Source: Pogonophryne albipinna
Lineage: Eukaryota > Chordata > Actinopteri > Perciformes > Artedidraconidae
Assembly (NCBI GenBank): GCA_028583405.1
Contig: CM053252.1
Span: 32,059,562 to 32,123,561, forward strand
DNA length: 64,000 bases
Direction: 5' to 3'
The notes beneath the pieces were generated by a model that was given only the letters and a program-made list of their open reading frames with translations, was not told the origin of the DNA and searched no databases. Below, piece by piece: positions 35,701-45,926 of this stretch. How positions within the stretch are numbered: the stretch's first letter is position 1; every line of letters begins with the position of its first letter. The position numbers and the translations under genes were made by a program.

Positions 35701-38700
35701 AAGGAGAGGAAACATCAAAGTGCTATTCAGTAGGGATGCTCCGATCGGGAATTTGTGGGGGCGATCGCCGGAATCAGTATCGGCCGATACCAATCGCCGA
35801 TCCGATCGGGTGGGTGCGGGCTATGGGGATCTTCCCTTTAAAGTGATGTTTAAAACTCAGTTAATCGGGCTCATTCACTGGCGCTTCCACAAACAACAAC
35901 CAACATACACTGAACAAAAATATAAACGCAACACTTTTGTTTTTGCTCCCATTTTTCATGAGATGAACTCAAAGATCTAAAACATGTTCAAAATACACAA
36001 AATAACCATTTCTCCCAAATATTGTTCACAAATCTGAAAAAATCTGTGATAGTGAGCACTTCTCCTTTGCCGAGATAATCCATCCCACCTCACAGGTGTG
36101 GCATATATCAAGATGCTGATTAGACCGCATGATTATTGCACAGGTGTGCCTTAGGCTGGCCACAATAAAAGGCCACTCTGAAACGTGCAGTTAGGGGTAG
36201 GGGTAGGGTTAGGGTAATGTTGTGAATTGAGTGGCCCATGGTGGCGGTGGGGTTATGGTATGGGCAGGCGTATGTTATGGACGACGAACACAGGCCACTC
36301 GATTCACAACATTACCCTAACCCTACCCCTAACCCTAATCCTACCCCTCACACCAGATACTGACTGGTTTTCGGACCCCCCCAGACCCCCCCAATAAAGC
36401 AAAACTGCACGTTTCAGAGTGGCCTTTTATTGTGGCCAGCCTAAGGCACACCTGTGCAATAATCATAATCAGCATCTTGATATGCCACACCTGTGAGGTG
36501 GGATGGATTATCTCGGCAAAGGAGAAGTGCTCACTATCACAGATTTTTTCAGATTTGTGAACAATATTTGAGAGAAATGGTTATTTTGTGTATATAGAAA
36601 ATGTTTTAGATATGAGTTCATCTCATGAAAAATGGGAGCAAAAACAAAAGTGTTGCGTTTATATTTTTGTTCAGTGTAATTATTACATTCAAATGAAGTA
36701 CATTATTCAAGTTTACATTCACTTTGGAGAATAACACGGGAGAACGGGAGCCTCTCTCCCCCTCTCTCTCTCTTTCCTGACAGCCTGTCAGTATCGTCTC
36801 ATGCAGCTCGCTGATCCAGTAATGAGTGACCCGACAGTGAAGAATAAATATATTTATAACTAGTTTAGCTAGTTCCAGAGGTAGATAAAATAGCTAAGTG
36901 TGTTAGGTCTAACTCTTAGTGTGTGTTGCTCAGCTCACCGGTCCGTCACAGCGAGTGGAGCTGCAGGATTTCTGCTTCACACACGTTGCTTACCGCTATT
37001 TTATTGTCATTTTCGGATTCACCTTAAAATACTGCCAGACCGGTGAAGCCATTTTGGCGAGCTTGTTTTGCCGCGCACAGAGAACAGTGTCATGTATTTT
37101 ATGTCATGTGATCGGCCTTTATAGAGAGCACCGATCGATCGGAGCATCCCTACTAGGGCTGAACGATATATCGTGTCATGGCGATAACCGCGATATGCGC
37201 ATGCGCGATATTCACATCGCAGGGACGTGCCATTTTATAAAAAAAATGTATTCATTTTTTTCTCTTTTTTTTTTTTTGGACGTGCGATATTAAGTAGGTA
37301 AATGAACTCAAACACACAGACGGCTATTATTTTTCATTTTCATCTCACCTGGATGCAAGAATTTATTTTACATCATGGCGATCTGGAATGAGGAAACCGA
37401 AGACCAACTCAGTTGCCACGTAATTTGCTGCCACACTTCCTGCATGAGGTGGACAATAGCTTCTTCAAGTATTTAACGGACAGGACCCTGGACGATGTGG
37501 CTAAAAACATTTTTTATTGTATTACTTACTATTTTTATCTTATTGTATTTTAGTCGATTGTTTACATTGTGCAGTTCTACATTTGATAATAAACCACTTT
37601 TTACCGCTACTGCAAAATACTAAACTTTATTTCGTACCTTCATACTACAGCCATTAGATAACTCAACATTAGAATGAGGATAACATTAGCTATACTACAA
37701 TAAAAGTCAGTAGATACAGATGTACATGATGATACATAATTTGCCTGTCAGTGTTATGATGTTGTATATTAATATAATCTTGGATTATAATTACTGATGC
37801 ATTGAATGTGGTAGCAGCAGTACTTTAAGGTTGCCAGCCACAATGCTTAAATAGTTTCTTTCTGCTTCAGAGAGCTGAAGTTTGTATCACGCAGTCTGTC
37901 TTCCGGTTGTTCCCTCTTTTGAATGACAAATACACACTACCGCCGCCTGCTGGCAAGGAGAGTTATTGCCACTCACGCATCCGCAGTGCGTACGTGCTAC
38001 TTGGCCGTCGGCTGAAGTCTTTGCGGTGTGTTCCAGTGCGACCTTTTGGCCAAGAAGCAGGAGACGTGAGGCGATACAACAATCGGGTCGTGTTCTTTGG
38101 TGTCAGTTTGGTGTGTCAGGGCCTTAAGTCCCTCAAAAGAGTCTCTTCACCCAGGGTTTGAGATCTAGCAAAGGTGCCTAATTTCTCACAAGCCAATCAG
38201 ATCAGACTTGTTTTCATCAGGAGGTGGTCTTAAAGAGACAGGCACCAAAACGTAGCGTTTTGGACAAAGGGTGAATACAGCTATATTCAGGAGGACAGTA
38301 TGAGAAAAAAACATTTTCTTTTTCCATCATTAAAGTTTTTAAACATGTCCAAGTAGAAACCCAAAATATAATCATAAACCTTAAAATGAGCATGATATGT
38401 CCCCTTTAAAGGTGGGGTAGGTAATTCACTTCAGAAAAACCCTTTTTGTTATATTCCATGGAATGCTCTTAACATCCCGATAGCATTGAATATCTTAAGT
38501 GCTTTGGCAACAAATACATAATAAAATGTCATCTGTGGAAGCCGTAGTACTGTAAAAAGCACGACCAATCATCTGAGCCGGCCCAGCTAAAATAGCTGGA
38601 TGGCCTACCTGCCTGTCAGCCTTCCATCTGTGCACAAACTTATCTCGTGCCCTCATTGGTCATGTGTGCGTTCGTGTGTGTTGGAGGAGGGGCTCTGTAA

Positions 38701-41700
38701 GGAAGTCTGAAGGAAGAGGCAGATTTTTTTCGGCTGCGTACTTTCAAATTCTAGCGCACTCGAGGTGGTTTCTCCATTCTTACCTACCCTACCTTTAAGT
38801 AAGTGTACACAAGTATACGAATCTATATATACTTAAAGTAGATAAAGATGCTCATTCAGATTTGTTTCTGACAGTTGATCAATGGGGACTGTCCACGACA
38901 CTATAAACTAAACTAAACTGATAGCTGTTAACACATTATTAACCCACACTAATAGAGTGGTGCAGGATTAAGACTTAAAACCCAGACATGAGTTAACATT
39001 TTACCACTTCCTGTCCCCTTGCCACATCACAGACTGAGTGGTGTTAATATGTGAGGATTATCCTGCTGAACAAAATGTGTCTTTGCCACAGATTTTATAA
39101 TCCAAAATCTAATGAAAAAATACCAATGTTTTGTTTTCGAGGGAACCCTTTTGATGCTAACTTCTGGGTCGGCCTATAAAAAGATGTCATCACTGCACCA
39201 CTCTATTAGTGTTGCTGTGGTGTAAATGCCTAACAAGCCGCCCAGCTGCAATGATAACCAGATGTACAAACAGATTATATCCATAAAATATGGCCAGCTG
39301 CAGTATACCAGGCAACTGCGTCCCTAGTGCACCTGTCGGGGAGAACAGTCAGCCACAATGTTGCGTGTATTGTTGTGGCTTTCAGGAGTGTCAGACCACC
39401 ATAGTTAAGGTAGTATAATGCGTCAGCTTTGTTTGACGTTCAAAGATTTCCAGTTAGATGCCACGTTAGCTTTCACATTAAATGCATCACCCATGTTTGT
39501 GGCTCGAGGCTTTTACAATATGCAGCCAGCATTCTTTATATTAAACTACATCACGTCTTTGACATTTCAACATGCCACTTAAATGTATTATCCAAACAGG
39601 TGTGTCTCAGACTTCCAGTTGTGAGTTCTACGTCTATATATGCTTTACTGCTTATGACTTGCCTGGCTGCAAGTTGGAACAAATCACGATACCTTTCATC
39701 GTCTTCTGCGTGTCCTCCAGGGTTAGAGGTGCCCTGCATCAACGGCAAGCCTTCAGACACTCCCTCATCCATCGACCCTGGAGAGAGGAAGAAAGGAGTG
39801 AGTCATATGGCAGCAGCTCTACTGACTACAGGATAAGGTCTAGAGCATGTTGGATGGGGTTAGTTCAGTTTCCAATTAACTGTGCTATTCAACAGATTAG
39901 GAAAAACATGCAAGTCTTTCAAGTTCCTTTTTTATTTATGGTAGGGCAAAACAGTTTTATCAAACAGCATTTGGGCCACTGATCAATAAAGCTTTCCCCT
40001 GAGATAAATACAAATACAACACACTAGTCGATGAGGCATGCTCAGGACAGGGAGATAAAGCAACAGCATTGTTCTTGGTTTGCAGGTAGGAACTTGTGAT
40101 CCTCTGTATTATTTATAAAAATATAATTAATGTTATTTATTTCTAACATAATCCTTGGATGGTTTGGATGCTTGCTATATAACAGCATACTTGGACAAGC
40201 AACATTGTTTACACAGATTTTAATATTTCTAACAAACCTGTTGTTCACTATACATTTTAAAGAAGACATATTCTGCACTTTTTCAGGTTTCTTTTTGTAT
40301 TTTGTGCCTCTACTCTACTGTGACATGTTTCTATGCTTTAATGTTCAAAAAAGGTCTTTATTTTCCTCATACTGCCTGTGATGCAGCACCTCTTTTCACC
40401 CTCTGTCTGAAGCCAGAGCCGAGTCTGCTCTGATTGGTTAGCTGGCTCTGTTGTGATTGGTCAACCGCTTAGAGATGTCCCTTCTCTTAGCCTATCACAT
40501 ACAATGTGTTGGAGCACTAATAGATGCATGAGTGTTACTTAGTGATGTCACTTTGTTATGAAAGTAAACAAAAGATTCCAATAGAAGCGTTTCAGGCAAG
40601 GGGGGGAGAGTGTATGAGAGAAACTCTAGCTTTGGCAGATCATTTACATGGACCAAAACCTATATAAACACACTAAAGGAAAGGAACAAAATCCAACAAC
40701 ATCATAGGGCCTCTTTAATATAAAGGCTGTCAATCATGAATGGGTATTTTTCCTGTTGCCCCACAAAATGAGATAATAACACCCCTTTGGAGGGTTGGTA
40801 GGTCCCATGTCATGCTTTTCCGGTTATTACCCGTCCCCTTGTGTGTTATGAAGGTTTTTATGCATGTAAACGGTGTGCAGAGTCAAAACCCTCAAAGTAC
40901 ACCCTGTAGCGAGTAAAATACCTCCCCAAAACGCCTCGTTGGAGATACGTCATTGTCCATTGTTTACTTCCTGGGTATCGTGAGTAGGAATGGCCAGTAG
41001 CCGCGCCCAGAGCTATGACGCGATACGGTCATGCGGTACCCGGAACCAAATGGACCAATCCGTGGAGCCGCTACGTTACGTCCGCGGAGCCGTTACGTTA
41101 AGCCCCCGCTGATTGGTCCAAATTGACCAATCCACGGACTTCCTCACACACACACTCAGTGCAGGCAGCTCTGCTGATTTCTCCTCCCTGGCTGCAGGCT
41201 GATAACAGACAGTTGGGATCGCGGCAAAATTCTCTCTGCAGACCCATTCTCACAGCGTTTACCAACCTTTTTCTTACTCAATATCAAGCCACACTTATTG
41301 TTTTTACTTCGGCTGTGACTTTGTGTGTGCTCAGGATGAGTTTCGCTGTGTATCGCTAAACAAGGAAACCACACCTCCACGGAGCTCAGCGCGATTCACA
41401 ACCAGGGCTCGAGCTTAAAGAGCTTACGAAATGCTTTTAGCACCTGTTAGTGGGCTTAGTATATGATAGAGGTTGCATTTGTATTGTGAAATGTGCCATA
41501 TGATTTTTTTATTATTGATCTATTTTTAATAAATCACGATTATAACAGCATACAAAAGTTGTCAGTTAGTAACAATCGTTCGTTGCCCCGGAAACATCAA
41601 CTTCGGCCATTTCCGGCGGTGACGTCATGAGTAGAACACAGCTGAGCTCAGTCCCATTTGAATGCATTGAAGGGCCAAATATTATGACAAAGGATGCACA

Positions 41701-44700
41701 GCAATAAGACGCCAAGAATAATTGGCAAGCGATATGTTGTATGGGGACGTGGGGCCGTCTCAACATCTGGTTATGGGATGTTTTTGTGGCCAAAAAATGA
41801 TCAAATGTTGCGTATGGACAAAACAAGTGCGTCGTATGAGGCGAACTTTTGCTAGACCAGGTAACCCGGGGTCGATGAAACCGACGATGTGTGGGCAGCA
41901 CATCGAGAGATCGTGTTTCGAACAATCAACAATGCCCGCTAAGGAGAGAGATTAAAAGCTTTCTCGAAGGTTCGTTTTGCTTTCTTACAACGTTACGTTA
42001 ACTTAACCTTACGTTTGCCATGAGGCTATGTTACTTCCCTTAAAGGTGGGGTAGGTAAGTTTCAGAAACCGGCTCGAGTGCACTCAAATTTGAAAGTACA
42101 CAGCCGAAAAGAATCCGCCCCTTCCTTCAGACTTCCTTACAGAGCACCTCCTCCAACACACATGAACGCGCACATGACGTCAGCAGACTGGTGAAAGTGG
42201 CCGCCTGTTGCTGGCGAGTCATTGAAGTACTGCTGCAATGCACGCCCAATGATGGCACGCCCAATGAGGGCACGAGATACATTTGTGCGTGCACGAGATG
42301 GAAGGCTGACAGACAGGCCCGGCTAAACTGATTGGTTGTACTTTTTACAGTATTACGGCTTCCACAGATGACTTTTTTTATGGATTTTTTGTCAAAGCAC
42401 TTAAGATATTCATTGCTATCGGGATGTTAATAGCATTCCATGGAATAAAACAAAAAGTGTATCTCGAACCGGTTTCTGAAACTTACCTACCCCACCTTTA
42501 AGAGCTAGCTGTCTTAGCTAACAACAGTTAGCAGCTAACGTATTCTGCAGTTTGTGTTTCCACTGAAAAACGTGATGTAGTTATTTAAGGGTAAGTTAAC
42601 TAAACGTTATCTTACAAGTAGAGAGAGTTAAGTTGTGTTTAAAATCATCAATGTCATGCACGTTAAAGGTTTTGTGTTGAGCATGAAGTTAGCTTGTAGC
42701 TCACCAAAGGTTAGCATGTTAAGCTGTACTTTCTGTGGCAGCTCGCTTAATACAAAGAGGGGTTTTGTGCTTCATTGTAAACTTTTCTTACAATGTGTGT
42801 TAATCTACCTGAAATTGTAGGGACAGTTTTTTTCTACTCAACTAGAAAAGTTGTGCGTCTGCTGCTGTGGGGAAACTATGGAAACTAAAGTTTTCTATAC
42901 AGCGGACTACAACATGGATGTTTAATAAGAACGACGGACTCATCTAGAGACTCTGCACCGTGCTCTGATGCTGTTGCTTTGCGAACGTGGACAACAGAGA
43001 AACATATTCTTCATGACCAAAGTTGGAATTGAAATAAAAAATGAAAGTGAAACTTATGCTCGTCACCCTCTCCCTCCGGTCCACATTAATACAAATGATC
43101 CCAATACGTATGATTGTATGAACTATGAAAAGATCTTAAAATCAATGCAAATGTATTTATTATAAACGTTAGTCCTTAACACCTATCACTGTGTACATCA
43201 CCATTCAAACATCTTTTAAAAGTTGAACAAACCCCACACAGCTCAGTGAAATGTTGACTTTATTTGATCATTTCAGTAAAAACTAACATTCATATTTCTC
43301 TTTTTGATTATAATACTGATGAACGTTCAAAACAAAGCACTTTGGCAACTTACCACATACGTTTTAAAATGCTTAATAAGCACCGTAACTTTCATGATAT
43401 AATTTCTCCGTCATAATCGTTTGTTTCCGTGAACGGCCGACTGTTGTGTGACGCAAATGCTGCGGCTGCAAGGCATTGTGGGGCAGCATTTTCTCCTCTC
43501 CTTTCGGTTAGGGAGGTCCAGTGGTTCCTAAGCTAAAGGAGGTTATAAAGGAAGTTTGAAACCTCCTTTCCTATCATCTAGAGAATTCGAACGGAACTTA
43601 TCATGGCTGCCACTGAGGGACTTCCGGGTAATTTCACTCCATTAGGAAGGTTCCTAAGCTAAACAGACTATTTGACTTCAGCCCTTATTTCGGAAAAAAG
43701 TCCCATGGACCGGAGGTAGATGGGCGTGACTTCGCCACTCTATTGGAGCTACAACGAGCCGTTAAAGGCAGAGAGTGAAATTCAGTGAATACACGTAGTT
43801 TACAGAGATGCTGTTTGAGAAACCAATGTGAGTTTGGAAAATTGCACAATATAAATCTATTCTAGTAGACCTCAACAATGGAATTATGATCAGTGGAAAT
43901 GGCCATGACATGGGACCTTTAGTCGGACATGCTAAAAATTACAAACAGTGCTGAAATTACAAAATGTCTGTCTTGGTTTTGGAGAGGCCTAAACATACAC
44001 TTCCCTACAAATTCCTAATATATAAAAAGGAGAACAAGACAAATCCAAAGTGTGTTTAATTCTGCTAAGACAAATCCGCCGATTAGGGAGGTCAATTAAA
44101 GAAATGCTGTGGATATTTCAGGTAAGGAGGACAGCCCTACCTATAGAAGAAGACTGTGGACTGATGAGGAGCTCCTCCTGGACCTGTTCACTCCCTGGCA
44201 CCGTCTGCTGGTCACTCAGCGAGCTCTGGGAGGCGCTGACCGCCTGCGAAGACGCTTCTTGGACCTCTTCATCACTGAGTCGCTCCACTTTCACCCTCAC
44301 ATTTACATCCTCTGCCGGCATTGGTGACGACACCACCTTGGAGCTTTCACAAGTGAGGAAGTCGCTGAGCCGCCGGCCAACCACCACCCCTGACGTCTCC
44401 GCGGTGCCCTGATCCAAACAACGAGGGCTCTCGGGGAGCTTTGATTTGTCCGAGTGGAACCTGCGGTCGATACCGAAGGGGAAAGTCCATGGGAAGGCCA
44501 GAGAGGACTCCACAGGCTGCGCAGTGCTGTCTGAGAATGACAGGGAAGGGTTGGGGATCTGAGGGGAGGTGTTGACCATCTGCGTAGTGCATTTGAGCGG
44601 ACTCTCAGGCGATGCCATTGTCACAAAGCTTTTACGTTTCCGTCGCGATTCGCGGCATATAGGAACGTTTCTCTCCATCACGCTGCAGTCGGACGAAACA

Positions 44701-45206
44701 GGCGACACGCTGCCGTCCAGTGGCGTGAGCGCACAGTTCGATGAGGCGCTCTCCGGTGGCGATTCGTGCGGTTTATCTGCCATAATGTTGTTATTATTAC
44801 TGTTGTTACTCGCCGTCCACAGAATGCTAGACTTCATGAACTCTGAACATGTGCTTGCAACGGCGAACATCTGCATGTAACTCGCAGCTGCCAAGACATC
44901 GATGATATTCTCTGTGCTAATAGAGAGCGTAGACGTGTATGCATATTCCAACAGAGGAGCGAAGCCACTGACGGTCACGTGATGAAGATCCAAAACAAAC
45001 TTGTCCTCCTCCTCGGGCCGGCCCACCAGTTTTGAGCGGAAGAATTCACTGCAGCAGACGAGGACCACTTTGTGGGCCAGGAAGAGCTTGTCTTGGACCC
45101 GAATGGTGACATCACATAAGTGACCTTGGTTGCGTAGAGCATTGAGCTTCTCAAGCATCTCCTGGCTGTGGGAGGTGGAGCTGTGGGTGAAAGTTTTCAC
45201 CCCCAT
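29320..45206 (-). CDS. zbtb44: Zbtb44, BTB and C2H2 zinc-finger protein (five coding exons)
   Basis: The coding exons on the minus strand are 45206-44141, 39777-39693, 35691-35540, 34577-34277 and 29722-29320. All have GT-AG borders and phases 1, 2, 1, 2, giving 668 residues. The protein starts MGVKTFTHSSTSHSQEMLEK with a BTB/POZ domain at about residues 15-125, then a Ser-rich middle, four C2H2 fingers and an acidic Ser/Glu tail. The sequence is immediately recognisable as ZBTB44, a presumed nuclear DNA-binding regulator that dimerises through BTB. Human ZBTB44 is about 570 residues, so this version is longer, mainly in the linker and tail. The next gene, adamts8, is also its neighbour in human. 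A non-coding first exon probably lies near 47.4 kb. Confidence 0.95.
30713..30715. repeat. 3 bp target-site duplication CAG of the 30716-31882 element
   Basis: CAG is repeated at 31883-31885 directly outside the element, fitting PIF/Harbinger insertion. Confidence 0.6.
30716..31882. mobile_element. non-autonomous PIF/Harbinger-like element, 1.17 kb
   Basis: The ends AGGCCTGTACTACGAAGC and GCTTCGTGTACAGGCCT are near-perfect inverted repeats, flanked by CAG duplications. It lies in the last zbtb44 intron and has no transposase. The first about 135 bp of the left end is duplicated in tandem: the copy at 30853 repeats the end motif and the GGATTTTCG...GCTAACTTC...AGCGGGCTAGAT series. Confidence 0.7.
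34277..34577 (-). CDS. zbtb44: zbtb44 exon with C2H2 fingers 2-4
   Basis: 301 bp, acceptor CCCAG at 34578-34582 and donor GTGAGG at 34276-34271. It encodes IKPFQCDRCGKKF (finger 2), FRCQICSATF (finger 3) and YECKTCGAMF (finger 4), each with paired His, and ends in ELANYFQS. Confidence 0.95.
35540..35691 (-). CDS. zbtb44: zbtb44 exon with C2H2 finger 1
   Basis: 152 bp, acceptor TTTCAG and donor GTATGT. It encodes LEGIQYPYHLYISP, a short linker, and finger 1 (FQCPTCGVRF through the H-x3-H of HMLIH). The left terminus of a hAT-like repeat starts only about 40 bases upstream of its acceptor. Confidence 0.93.
35731..37152. mobile_element. hAT-like non-autonomous element in zbtb44 intron 3
   Basis: TAGGGATGCTCCGATCG at 35731 is matched by the inverse end GATCGGAGCATCCCTA at 37137-37152, a terminus common in fish hAT repeats. 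A Tc1 derivative (35908-36676) is nested inside. I could not find an 8 bp duplication at these exact borders. Confidence 0.6.
35908..36676. mobile_element. Tc1-like internal-deletion derivative with fold-back centre
   Basis: It has long terminal inverted repeats nearly identical to those of the Tc1 element at 51939-53573 and TA on each side (35906-35907, 36677-36678). The 1.07 kb centre is replaced by a short transposase fragment (about 36217-36293) framed by inverted arms rich in TTAGGG/GGGGTA-like units. It cannot code for transposase but has both ends needed to be moved. Confidence 0.85.
37153..37560. repeat. probable hAT-like terminus (GAACGATATATCG repeat)
   Basis: TAGGGCTGAACGATATATCG and the following GATAACCGCGATATGCGC resemble the start of another common fish repeat. 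The far end was not located. Confidence 0.4.
38410..38794 (+). mobile_element. TTAA-flanked MITE, copy 1 (zbtb44 intron 3)
   Basis: The left end AGGTGGGGTAGGTAATTC and right end TTACCTACCCTACCT are inverted repeats. TTAA flanks both sides (38406-38409, 38795-38798). The interior matches the reverse complement of 42044-42497 over most of its length (CCATGGAATGCT, ATCCCGATAGCA, AATATCTTAAGTGCTTTG, GGAAGCCGTA and more). Confidence 0.8.
38947..39211. mobile_element. MITE, 265 bp, perfect 18 bp terminal inverted repeats
   Basis: CACTAATAGAGTGGTGCA (38947-38964) is exactly inverted at 39194-39211. It is non-coding and lies in zbtb44 intron 3. A diverged relative lies at 17425-17600. Confidence 0.7.
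39693..39777 (-). CDS. zbtb44: zbtb44 exon 3 (85 bp, acidic linker)
   Basis: Bordered by CTCCAG and GTATCG, phase 1 to phase 2. It encodes the conserved linker MDEGVSEGLPLMQG and an acidic end AEDDER. Its length is not a multiple of three, so skipping it would shift the frame before all the zinc fingers. Confidence 0.9.
40261..40714. mobile_element. TTAA-flanked MITE-like repeat (zbtb44 intron 2)
   Basis: TTAA (40257-40260) then AGAAGACATATTCTGC at the left; CATCATAGGGCCTCT then TTAA (40715-40718) at the right. The ends are imperfect inverted repeats of the AAAGGNCCNATNATGC type. Non-coding. Confidence 0.55.
40799..41150 (+). repeat. dispersed repeat, same family as 21660-21938
   Basis: It begins TAGGTCCCATGTCATGC and follows the minus strand of the 21660-21938 copy for about 200 bases. 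A terminus in the opposite sense (GCCATGACATGGGACCTTTA) at 43902-43921 could be its other end or a separate copy. Confidence 0.6.
41722..41955 (+). other. weak THAP-like coding relic
   Basis: The frame near 41880-41935 reads MCGQHIERSCFEQS, similar to the C-S-x-H-F-x-x-x-x-F end of THAP domains; the upstream part is less convincing (FCGQK, RTFARPG). About 800 bases downstream another frame holds LSCTFCGSSLNTKRGFVLHC (42713-42772), half of a C2H2-type finger. Both may be remains of a transposase. Support is thin. Confidence 0.25.
42044..42497 (-). mobile_element. TTAA-flanked MITE, copy 2 (zbtb44 intron 2)
   Basis: TTAA at 42040-42043 and 42498-42501. The terminal inverted repeats are about 35 bp with one mismatch (starting AGGTGGGGTAGGTAAGTTTC). 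The interior is the reverse complement of the 38410-38794 copy. Confidence 0.82.
43902..43921. repeat. MITE terminus GCCATGACATGGGACCTTTA
   Basis: It matches the end of the 21660-21938 repeat, 170-220 bases from the zbtb44 first coding exon. The sequence at 43430-43900 is repeat-like, with TTCCTAAGCTAAA twice, at about 43524 and 43650. Confidence 0.5.
44141..45206 (-). CDS. zbtb44: zbtb44 first coding exon (BTB domain)
   Basis: It begins at the ATG at 45206-45204; the exon itself probably starts at 45244 after CTCTGCAG. It encodes the BTB/POZ domain (GHLCDVTIRVQD, AHKVVL, LDLHHVTVSGF, YAYTSTLSI, AASYMQM) and a long Ser-rich region with the basic patch RESRRKRKS, a likely nuclear-localisation signal. 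It ends SPQSSSIG at the GTAGGG donor (44140-44135). A short Asn run (SNNNN) at about residue 135 is coded by a repeat. Confidence 0.95.
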
Positions 45207-45902
45207 GTCAGAGTCAGTTTATGACCGTGTACAGGAAATACGTCCTGCAGAGAGATGGGAAAAGAAACAAAAGAACATTTAAAATAAGACAAAACCATAT
45301 GAGCTGTACCTCAGGAGAACTATTCTTGTAGGAAAACAAAACATTTGGCTGTTTGGACAAAAACTTTTTTTATTAAGCTTTGTGTAGTATTTTACATGAT
45401 TACTGTTTTTACATAGCAATAGCATGTATTGTGAATACCTAACTAAACAAATTAAAACTCTTGTGGTTTAAGAACCAAGTGTCAAATGACAGATATCACA
45501 GGGGACTCTCACTAAACTCCACCATTAGAAATCAATAAAGACTAAATGAATTGTTAAATCCCACACTACAAAACACCAGCACCAAGGTAAAGATGGGATT
45601 AATTAAAGCCAACCACATTGTGGAAGGCAGTGGGTATCAGTAGAGAAAAATACTAAGGTTCCCTCTGAGGGAAAGGGGGGGTGAAAGCAGGGTAGGGAGC
45701 ACGGAGGACAAAATGCCAAGTTATGTAACAACAATCAAAGCAGATGCGCAGCGATGTGAGCCAGACCCATGCGGAGGCCAGTGCACTACAGGATGCTCAG
45801 CAGCTGTCTGCGAGACATGTGGATTCTCTGAGGCATGAGATTTTCCATCAAACACAAGCTCAAGTGAAGGGGCTCTCGCAGGGAGAGCGCAATCCCCTTT
45901 AT

Positions 45903-45926
45903 ACACACACACACACACACACACAC
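45903..45926. repeat. (AC)n microsatellite
   Basis: Twelve AC units in the first zbtb44 intron. Confidence 0.95.

Noticed and set aside
44050..44412. 120-codon plus-strand frame
   Set aside because: Antisense of the zbtb44 first coding exon, whose BTB protein is clearly the real product.
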